Part shown: positions 1-5,135 of the stretch, one piece after another
Numbering within the stretch: the stretch's first letter is position 1
Layout: each line of letters begins with the position of its first letter
Assembly: GCA_011682355.1 (NCBI GenBank)
Contig: JAACEU010000054.1
Coordinates: forward strand, 1-5,135
Length of the DNA: 5,135 nt
Source: Nitrospirota bacterium
GTDB lineage: Bacteria; Patescibacteriota; Gracilibacteria; UBA1369; LOWO2-01-FULL-3
Reading direction: 5' to 3'
Position numbers and translations under genes: made by a program
The notes under the pieces: model-generated
What the model was told of the DNA's origin: nothing
The model's input: only the letters and a program-made list of their open reading frames with translations
Database searches by the model: none

Positions 1-885
1 GTCTACATTTTCCGTCTAGAGGATCACCATGAAAGGTTAAACAAAGGCGCACGAGCACTGGGACATCCTGAAGTCTCTTTTGAAATTTTTGAACAAATGG
101 TTACGCGAACAATCCAAGCAAACAAAGACTACATTCCACCACATGGAAAAGGAAGACTCTACATTCGCCCAAATTACTACGATGCAGGGCCTCAGCTCAA
201 ACTAAACCACTCAGGAACATACAATCTATCAGTTACAGCGATCCCAATCGGTACTTCAGAAGCATATTTCCCAAAAACCGGTAAACCAACAACATTCGCA
301 CTGGCAATCAATAGAGCACGTGCTGTAGAACACGGCATAGGTCGCTCAAAAGTTGCAGGAAATTATGCCGCCACAGTAGAAGCCGTCGATCAAGCACACG
401 ACGCCGGATTTTCGGGTCTTGTATATACAGATCCAAGAGGAGAAAAAGTCCGTGAATCTCACGTAACAGGAATTCTTTTCGTGAAATATCAAGACGATGG
501 CTGTCATGAAATTGTCGTTCCAAGCCTTGCAGGAGGAGATATTTTGGAAAGTATTACGGTAAAAACAGTCAGAGAAACCGCAGAAGATTTGGGGTACAAA
601 GTGGTAGAAAGAGATGTGGATTGGACTACAATTGATAGTTTTGATGAAGTTCTAGCGGTAGGAACCGCAGCGGCCGTCACGCCTATTCATAGGCTTCAAC
701 TGGCGATTTTTGATGATGATAACAAATTACAACCTCTCCCGGAAGAAGGAGGCGTTTATTCGGAAGAAGGCGAAACAGAATTCAATAGAGGTGAAGTAGG
801 TCAAAAAATCTTCGATCGCCTTTGCGATATTCGAGAGGGAAAAATTGAGGACCATAATGATTATTTGACTGCTGTTGATGTATAA
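1..885 (+). CDS. ilvE: Branched-chain amino acid aminotransferase (PLP fold type IV), 5'-truncated by the window edge
   Basis: This enzyme transfers the amino group between leucine, isoleucine or valine and 2-oxoglutarate in the cytosol, the last step of branched-chain amino acid synthesis or the first of breakdown. The reading frame is open from base 1, so the ATG at 97 is internal. The 294 visible residues begin in the family segment VYIFRLEDHHERL, and roughly 50-70 N-terminal residues lie outside the window. Visible landmarks (window residue numbers): the substrate-side stretch LYIRP (Arg56); the PLP Schiff-base lysine in GRSKVAGNY (Lys117, bases 349-351); the cofactor-binding Glu152 in VRESHVTGILFV; and the phosphate-binding segment VGTAAAVTPIHR (about 220-231). 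The C-terminus FDRLCDIREGKIED matches the usual BCAT ending. This pattern resembles the long BCAT subfamily that includes the eukaryotic enzymes. One oddity is Gly157 where the family normally has Asn, five residues after the Glu. The gene ends in TAA, 75 bp before the next start. The family call is firm; the exact substrate is inferred. Confidence 0.93.
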   Translation, partial: VYIFRLEDHHERLNKGARALGHPEVSFEIFEQMVTRTIQANKDYIPPHGKGRLYIRPNYYDAGPQLKLNHSGTYNLSVTAIPIGTSEAYFPKTGKPTTFALAINRARAVEHGIGRSKVAGNYAATVEAVDQAHDAGFSGLVYTDPRGEKVRESHVTGILFVKYQDDGCHEIVVPSLAGGDILESITVKTVRETAEDLGYKVVERDVDWTTIDSFDEVLAVGTAAAVTPIHRLQLAIFDDDNKLQPLPEEGGVYSEEGETEFNRGEVGQKIFDRLCDIREGKIEDHNDYLTAVDV

Positions 886-903
886 AAAAACTAAGGCTCG
901 TTG

Positions 904-932
904 TTGACAAAAACGGCGAAAAGTTATACTAT
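904..932 (+). promoter_or_regulatory. Sigma-70-type promoter for the large helical-protein gene
   Basis: A perfect TTGACA -35 box lies at 904-909. Two overlapping -10 candidates follow: TATACT (925-930, 15-bp spacer) and TACTAT (927-932, 17-bp spacer). Transcription would start near 938-941, about 20 bases before the ATG at 961. The box lies inside the longest possible reading frame of the downstream gene, which would open with TTG at 901, so the promoter supports 961 as the true start. It also implies that the gene can be transcribed independently of the aminotransferase upstream. Confidence 0.62.
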
Positions 933-960
933 CCGCTCCTTATTTGATTATTCAACAGTT

Positions 961-3243
961 ATGTCTGCAGATACACAAAATGGAGAGCCAAGAAAACCGG
1001 CAGAAGTCTCACCAAGAGTAAGAAGATATTTGGAAGATCCGGGCGTAGCCGAAAGAATTCAGCGTCTTTACGAGGAGACAAGACTTTCTCTACAAGGACA
1101 AAAACCTGAAAATGACGCAAGCCATTTGGAAAGACTAAGAGATTTAGAGGAATCTGAAAGATATGAAAGAGCGGCTCATGAAGAGTGGCTTACCAAACTT
1201 CCAAGGGAAAAGCAGGAAGCCTACTTTGAGTTTGGTTTTTTAATGCAAAGTCTGAGGGGGATATTAGTACGATATGGACAAGAGATATCAGAAGAAGGAC
1301 CTGAGCAATTCGAAATGGCAATTATTGATGAAATTTTTGAGAACCTCAGATTAGAAGTATTGAAAGATGAAAAAACAGAAAATGACCGTCTCAAAGTATT
1401 AGCTATTCGCTATTCAAAAGTGAGGAAATATATAATTAGGGCAAAGAGCTTCAGTACTAAGTACCGAGGAAATAATTTTCAAAAGCACACAGCACATATT
1501 ATAAAAATTTTTGAATCCTTGAGAGAAGAAGAACAGGACAATGAGAGATGCTCAGCAATTGAAAAGGGGCTCAAAGGGTTGAAAAGATTTCAAGAAGAAA
1601 TTGGTGATGGGGACTGCAAGATTGGCTTGGAGGAATTAGAAAAACTCGAAGCATGTTTTTTGCAAATCCCGGAATTAAGAACAGTAATACCACATGAAAG
1701 CACAATGATAAGTAGGCTGTACGGAGAAAGAATGAAGTCTGATGAACTTGAAATAACCAGACAAAGAATAAAAAACGTCGCATCGGAAGAAACAACCACC
1801 CCGGAAAAACTACAAGCAAAAGCAGGGTTTTTACAGGGAGAATACGTTGCAAATATGTTTCCGGTATCCAAAGAAGGAGACGACATCTTGGTGGAAGCGT
1901 TATCCGCAGATTTATTGGAGTACATACCAAAAGATATTCCAAGAAACTTAAGAGAAGAATTTAGAAAAGAACTCAAAGCATTAATGATTGGTATTAACAA
2001 GATTTTATTACACATCCAAACCGTAAAAGACATAAACGGATTTGAATCAAATTCAAACAAAAACTTACAGTTCACCTTACTATACGGAATTAGAGAAGAT
2101 TTATTGAAATTGAGAAAAGTGATGATAGATCAAAAGAAAAAAAAGCCAACATTTGAGCTTGAGCCCGCATCAGACGAAATAGAAACAATTACATGTGAAA
2201 TAGTGGTAAGAGAATCAGAAGTATTGAGAGGAACAGAAGAAGGAGATAAAGATCCAACAGAGATTTTGAGAGAAAGAAGAGATATAGCTAGATTTGGACT
2301 TTCTCACGCCATTAGTAAAATTATCGAAAGGATAGATGCTCTATTTTATAAAATGGGAGGCAAAGGATCTCCGGGTCCGGAAATAAAGCACTGTTGTAAC
2401 ACCTCGGCAAACAAGCTCAGAAGATCAGCGCAATTGATCGCCGGAGTATTTAACAAAGATCCAAAATTAACCGACATGTTCCCGGAAGTAAAAGAAGATA
2501 TAGCTGAAGCTGTAAGATTGAGAAAGGATTTGTACGCTTTCTACACGGAATTATCATCAATCGCAAAGCAAATAGAAAAACAAGCAAAAATGTTCCCAAA
2601 AGAAGCAGAGATAAAAGATCCAAGACATAAAACCATGGCAAATTTTGTTAGAAACCAAAAACGATCAGAGTTTAATGAATCAATAAAAACATTCAAGAAA
2701 GTAATAGAAGATTACGCCGATCTGGTATCAAGGATGAGGCCGGCAGACAGAGAACTTGTAGTTGAAGCACAAATAGAAGAGAAAGAACTCTCGATGGGTG
2801 ATATGGCCCAAGCAATACATGCTTTTATGATTTCTTTACAGCTAATTGCCACGCAGGAAATTAATCAAAGAGAACTGTTGAAACATGAAGACAAAAAGAA
2901 TATTGAGAACGCAGTGGAGAATTTATTTATGAGTAAATGGTTAATAAATCGCGAGGAAATATCAAAGGAAGCACTATTACGAGTAGTGACCAGACTTATG
3001 GAGGCGGTAAATAGTCTAAAAAAAGCGTTCTACAGAAATCCAGGCATATTAATCAAGATTCAAAAGCGGTTAAATGAGTTGTCAGAAGAATTATTGGATG
3101 AATTAATAAAAAATATGTACCCGGAAGATACCAAAGAAGAAAGGAAGAGAAAAATAAAAATAGATAAAGAGTTGAAAAAAAGATTATTATCGTTTCTTAC
3201 AGGAGCAGAACTTAGATTGGATATAGCTCACGAGCTATTCTAA
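961..3243 (+). CDS. Large charged all-helical cytoplasmic protein of unknown function (760 aa)
   Basis: I do not recognise this protein. It is rich in Lys, Glu, Arg and Leu, and nearly all of it reads as amphipathic helix broken by short Pro/Gly linkers. Examples are residues ~20-80, ~115-165, ~175-235, ~325-355 and ~640-760. It has no signal peptide, transmembrane segment, Walker motif, zinc-binding CxxC pair or recognisable catalytic signature, so a structural, scaffolding or binding role in the cytoplasm is more likely than catalysis. The N-terminal ~20 residues (MSADTQNGEPRKPAEVSPRV) look disordered. A low-complexity linker, QKKKKP and the acidic stretch after it, spans ~391-435. Four M-[F/Y]-P motifs (Met299, 506, 544, 719) occur in similar Lys/Glu-rich surroundings and may mark diverged repeats. 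ATG 961 is preferred over TTG 901 because a strong promoter covers 904-932 and the first 20 residues of the longer frame look like translated promoter DNA. There is no clear Shine-Dalgarno site. Arg is mostly AGA and Ile often ATA, more so than in the aminotransferase. Confidence 0.85.
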   Translation: MSADTQNGEPRKPAEVSPRVRRYLEDPGVAERIQRLYEETRLSLQGQKPENDASHLERLRDLEESERYERAAHEEWLTKLPREKQEAYFEFGFLMQSLRGILVRYGQEISEEGPEQFEMAIIDEIFENLRLEVLKDEKTENDRLKVLAIRYSKVRKYIIRAKSFSTKYRGNNFQKHTAHIIKIFESLREEEQDNERCSAIEKGLKGLKRFQEEIGDGDCKIGLEELEKLEACFLQIPELRTVIPHESTMISRLYGERMKSDELEITRQRIKNVASEETTTPEKLQAKAGFLQGEYVANMFPVSKEGDDILVEALSADLLEYIPKDIPRNLREEFRKELKALMIGINKILLHIQTVKDINGFESNSNKNLQFTLLYGIREDLLKLRKVMIDQKKKKPTFELEPASDEIETITCEIVVRESEVLRGTEEGDKDPTEILRERRDIARFGLSHAISKIIERIDALFYKMGGKGSPGPEIKHCCNTSANKLRRSAQLIAGVFNKDPKLTDMFPEVKEDIAEAVRLRKDLYAFYTELSSIAKQIEKQAKMFPKEAEIKDPRHKTMANFVRNQKRSEFNESIKTFKKVIEDYADLVSRMRPADRELVVEAQIEEKELSMGDMAQAIHAFMISLQLIATQEINQRELLKHEDKKNIENAVENLFMSKWLINREEISKEALLRVVTRLMEAVNSLKKAFYRNPGILIKIQKRLNELSEELLDELIKNMYPEDTKEERKRKIKIDKELKKRLLSFLTGAELRLDIAHELF
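3223..3238. terminator. Weak inverted repeat at the convergent gene ends
   Basis: ATAGCTC at 3223-3229 and GAGCTAT at 3232-3238 form a 7-bp inverted repeat with a 2-base centre (or 6 bp with a 4-base loop), just before the stop of the large-protein gene and just past the folE stop on the other strand. No T-run follows on either strand, so this is at best a weak bidirectional 3'-end structure and could be chance. Confidence 0.2.
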
Positions 3244-3245
3244 CT

Positions 3246-3791
3246 CTACTTCCTATTAATCAAATTAAAGAACTCCGCTCTGGTCGCAGGTTCTTTTCTG
3301 AATATTCCTAGCATAGCAGAGGTTTGCATCACGGAATTTTGCTTTTCCACCCCCCTCATCATCATACAAAGATGTCGAGCCTCGACAACCACAGCAACCC
3401 CCACAGGATCCAAATATTTCATCACAGTATCTGCAATTTCCTTGGTCAACCTCTCCTGAATCTGCAACCTCCTCGCATAATAATCCACGATCCTCGACAG
3501 CTTCGAGAGTCCAATCACATTCTTGTTCGGAATATATGCAATATGACATTTTCCAATAAACGGCAACATATGATGTTCGCAAACCGAATAAAGCTCGATA
3601 TCACGACAAATGATCATATCTTTGCTTTCCGCCTGGAATATCGCCCCGTTTATAATTTTGTCCAGATCCTCGTCGTATCCCTTCATCAAAAACTTCATTG
3701 CATCAGCGGCGCGTTTTGGAGTTTTCCGAAGACCTTCCCGCTCAGGGTCTTCCCCAATTTCTTCAATAATTTTTTTATAATATTCTTCCAT
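3246..3791 (-). CDS. folE: GTP cyclohydrolase I (FolE)
   Basis: This cytosolic enzyme converts GTP to 7,8-dihydroneopterin triphosphate plus formate, the first step of folate and other pterin synthesis and, in some bacteria, of queuosine and related 7-deazaguanine pathways. From the ATG at 3791 the protein has 181 residues, normal for the short bacterial type-I form, and appears complete. The zinc ligands are Cys71 and His74 in [10 protein letters not shown] and Cys142 in [11 protein letters not shown]. Their 71-residue Cys-Cys spacing equals that of E. coli (Cys110/Cys181). His73 and His140 match the catalytic E. coli His112 and His179, and the [16 protein letters not shown] helix is present. 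A GTG at 3800 would add three residues, but a -10 box ending nine bases upstream of the ATG favours 3791. The gene ends in TAG, 2 bp from the convergent neighbour's stop, and is divergent from the amidohydrolase. No other pterin gene is visible, so the choice between folate and queuosine stays open. Confidence 0.96.
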   Translation of the reverse strand: MEEYYKKIIEEIGEDPEREGLRKTPKRAADAMKFLMKGYDEDLDKIINGAIFQAESKDMIICRDIELYSVCEHHMLPFIGKCHIAYIPNKNVIGLSKLSRIVDYYARRLQIQERLTKEIADTVMKYLDPVGVAVVVEARHLCMMMRGVEKQNSVMQTSAMLGIFRKEPATRAEFFNLINRK

Positions 3792-3866
3792 AGCCCGCAC
3801 ATTCTAGCTTATTTGCAATTTTCGTCAAAATGAATAAAAATGAAATAAATAATAACAAAAATTCCT
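3792..3866. other. Divergent intergenic region between folE and the amidohydrolase gene
   Basis: This 75-bp, very AT-rich gap must hold the start signals for both divergent genes. The folE promoter is clear. For the plus-strand gene only weak candidates are visible: TTGCAA at 3813-3818 as a -35 box with TAAAAA (3835-3840) as a -10 box, or the AATAAT at 3848-3853 without a good -35 box. The last 20 bases before ATG 3867 contain no Shine-Dalgarno-like purine block. The opposing signals overlap, so one regulator or polymerase could influence both genes. Confidence 0.5.
3801..3828 (-). promoter_or_regulatory. Promoter of folE, giving a leaderless or near-leaderless mRNA
   Basis: Read on the minus strand, TTGACG (3828-3823) is followed by a 16-bp spacer and TAGAAT (3806-3801), each 5 of 6 matches to the sigma-70 consensus. 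Only nine bases separate the -10 box from the folE ATG at 3791. Transcription would therefore start within a few bases of the start codon, leaving no room for a Shine-Dalgarno site. Confidence 0.6.
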
Positions 3867-4856
3867 ATGAGTAGATTTCCATTCCGAGACTTTTTTTTCG
3901 AAGAGGTAAAAAAAACTCCTGGCATGGTTAATTGTCATGCACACTTGGATCGCGCATACACGGTTACACCTGGAAATTGGAAGCAAGCCTCGGCGTTAAT
4001 GGAGGAAAAATGGGTTTTAAATAGAGACATAAAGAGACAACACACAGAAGAAACATTAATAAAAAGATTGAAATACTGCATAGACGGTTTTATTGATCAG
4101 GGGATTATTGCATGTCGTACACATGTTGATGCTGATTTTATTGTAGATATGCTTGTTGTTGATTCAGCGGTGAAAGTGCGTGACGAATACAAGGATAGGT
4201 TTGAATTACAATTGGTACCACAACCCTTGGAGGGATTATTAACAAAGGAATCAAGAGACCTTTACGAAAAAGCCTGTGACAAATGCGACGTAGTAGGAGG
4301 TTTGCCATCAAGTGATAGAAAAGAACAAGGAGGAGATCGCAAACATATGGAATTCCTAATTTCCACAGCAAAAAATCTGGGAAAAGATATTGACGTTCAT
4401 GTGGATCAGGAAAATAACCCGGAAGAGCATGATTCTGAATGGATTCTGGACATGATTGAAAAAGAAGGGATGCAGGGGAGAGTAACATTTGTACACGCCC
4501 TATCAGTCTCTGCGCAACTGGGAGAAGATAGAAACAGAATTTACAAAAAGATGGTCGACACAGGAACGAACGTCACAGTTTGCCCATGGGCAGTCATCGG
4601 GATGAAACAGCACAAAGATAAGGTCGCACCACTCCACAATTCAATTGCACAAGTCGACGAAATGATAGAAGCGGGCGTGAATGTATCAGTTGGGACAGAC
4701 AACATTTCAGATATATTTGTCCCTGAGGACAGGGGAGATCTATTTGAAGAGATAATTCTAATGGCCTGCGCATGCCGATATTACGACGTAGCTGGATTAG
4801 CAAAAATAGCCACCACTAATGGCGCAAAAACTCTTAAACTCAAAAACTATGGCTAA
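3867..4856 (+). CDS. CodA-like amidohydrolase (cytosine deaminase family), barrel domain only
   Basis: A 329-residue metal-dependent hydrolase of the amidohydrolase superfamily, closest in motif pattern to cytosine deaminase and related enzymes that deaminate or hydrolyse small heterocycles. Motifs in order: metal ligands His24 and His26 in NCHAHLDR; RTHVD (84-88); Gln119 in VPQP, matching the CodA substrate-binding Gln; VVGGLPSSD (142-150); His178 in DVHVDQ; His210 in FVHALS; and Asp278 in VGTDNISD. These supply the expected metal set and acid/base His and Asp. Two oddities stand out. Gln181 replaces the Glu of the CodA HCDE motif. The composite beta-sandwich is missing at both ends: the HxH motif starts at residue 24 instead of ~60, and the chain stops right after the last barrel helix (TTNGAKTLKL). 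The gap to folE is only 75 bp with stops in the other frames, so no N-terminal extension is hidden there. The gene overlaps argH by 8 bp. The family is secure; the substrate is unknown and may not be cytosine. Confidence 0.85.
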   Translation: MSRFPFRDFFFEEVKKTPGMVNCHAHLDRAYTVTPGNWKQASALMEEKWVLNRDIKRQHTEETLIKRLKYCIDGFIDQGIIACRTHVDADFIVDMLVVDSAVKVRDEYKDRFELQLVPQPLEGLLTKESRDLYEKACDKCDVVGGLPSSDRKEQGGDRKHMEFLISTAKNLGKDIDVHVDQENNPEEHDSEWILDMIEKEGMQGRVTFVHALSVSAQLGEDRNRIYKKMVDTGTNVTVCPWAVIGMKQHKDKVAPLHNSIAQVDEMIEAGVNVSVGTDNISDIFVPEDRGDLFEEIILMACACRYYDVAGLAKIATTNGAKTLKLKNYG

Positions 4857-5135
4857 ACGAAAGATATGGGATAAAAAAGGAACCGCAAAACTGGATCAGG
4901 TAGTTGAAAATTACAATGCAGGTGAAGATATTATTTATGATCAACAAATGATCCTGTCCGACGTCGAAGGATCTTGGGGATACGGGAAAATGCTTCGCAG
5001 ACATGGAATCTTGAATGACAAAGATCTAAAAGATCTCAAAAAAGGTCTGGATGATATTACAAAACTCTACAAAGCCGGAAAATTTAATCTAAAAGTCGAA
5101 GACGAGGACTGCCACACAAAAATCGAGGACTATTT
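4849..5135 (+). CDS. argH: Argininosuccinate lyase, N-terminal part (runs off the window)
   Basis: Argininosuccinate lyase splits argininosuccinate into arginine and fumarate, the last step of arginine synthesis, as a cytosolic homotetramer. The visible 95 codons, from ATG 4849, cover about a fifth of the usual ~460 residues and align with the family's N-terminal region: IWDKKGTAKLDQVVENYNAG (residues 6-25), then YDQQMILSDVEGSWGYGKML, where the family has a D-x-x-G-S helix start, then the HGIL turn, and KVEDEDCHTKIEDY, matching the family's EDEDIHxxIE block with its conserved His. The usual LWGGRF opening is replaced by IWDKKG. The start overlaps the amidohydrolase stop (ATGGCTAA, 8 bp) with no Shine-Dalgarno site, so translation is probably coupled. 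The catalytic serine loop lies outside the window. Other fumarase/aspartase superfamily lyases are less likely because of the EDED-H block. Confidence 0.88.
   Translation, partial: MAKRKIWDKKGTAKLDQVVENYNAGEDIIYDQQMILSDVEGSWGYGKMLRRHGILNDKDLKDLKKGLDDITKLYKAGKFNLKVEDEDCHTKIEDY

Noticed and set aside
681..694. GCCTAT-TC-ATAGGC inverted repeat
   Set aside because: It lies inside the conserved TPIH coding segment of the aminotransferase with no T-run, so it is probably a coding coincidence.
97..885. ATG 97 as the start of a complete 262-residue aminotransferase
   Set aside because: The frame is open back to base 1 and the 32 upstream codons encode conserved family sequence (IFRLEDH), so the gene is truncated by the window, not complete.
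1571..2075. Two long overlapping minus-strand open frames, one rich in hydrophobic residues
   Set aside because: They are antisense to the Lys/Glu-rich gene, whose purine-rich codons read backwards as Leu, Phe and Ser. There is no recognisable domain or start signal.
3267..3296. AAAGAAC...GTTCTTT hairpin as a terminator for the large-protein gene
   Set aside because: The stem is weak, the loop is 16 bases, and the sequence codes for the folE C-terminus. Only a short T stretch follows.
3324..3833. A 169-residue plus-strand open frame opposite folE
   Set aside because: It is fully antisense to the conserved FolE sequence, has an implausible His/Pro/Phe-rich composition and matches no family I recognise.
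1..5135. Alternative genetic code (UGA as glycine) as in some small-genome bacteria
   Set aside because: About 1,660 codons across five genes contain no in-frame TGA, and the observed stops (TAA, TAG) fit standard bacterial decoding, although no gene here ends in TGA.

Overview
The window is AT-rich, gene-dense bacterial DNA holding five protein genes. Two run off the edges: a branched-chain aminotransferase at the left and argininosuccinate lyase at the right. Between them lie a large unrecognised helical protein, GTP cyclohydrolase I (folE, the only minus-strand gene) and a CodA-like amidohydrolase. I see no RNA genes, CRISPR arrays, insertion sequences or long DNA repeats. All gene-sized frames end in TAA or TAG, and none contains an in-frame TGA, which argues against a code that reads UGA as glycine. 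None of the four visible gene starts has a convincing Shine-Dalgarno sequence. Two genes instead have good sigma-70-type promoters very close to the start codon, which suggests short-leader or leaderless mRNAs. AT-richness, tight packing, missing Shine-Dalgarno sites and minimal enzyme versions would suit a small-genome bacterium such as a Patescibacteria/CPR lineage, but this placement is only an inference.

Layout: 1-885 is the C-terminal ~294 residues of a PLP fold-type IV branched-chain aminotransferase. A 75-bp gap follows, carrying a TTGACA promoter, and leads to a 760-residue, highly charged, all-helical cytoplasmic protein (961-3243) that I cannot assign to a family. Its stop codon faces that of folE (3246-3791, minus strand) with only 2 bp between them. 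folE is complete and keeps the zinc ligands. A second 75-bp gap separates folE from the divergently transcribed amidohydrolase (3867-4856). That enzyme is a bare TIM barrel of the cytosine deaminase type, lacking the usual beta-sandwich domain. It overlaps the start of argH by 8 bp in ATGGCTAA, so the two are probably translationally coupled.

The recognisable genes belong to amino-acid metabolism (BCAT, ArgH), pterin synthesis (FolE) and hydrolysis of a small cyclic or amide substrate (the amidohydrolase). They do not form one obvious pathway. The strongest candidates for something undescribed are the 760-residue protein, which carries four scattered M-[F/Y]-P motifs that may mark diverged helical repeats, and the stripped-down amidohydrolase with Gln where CodA has its catalytic Glu.
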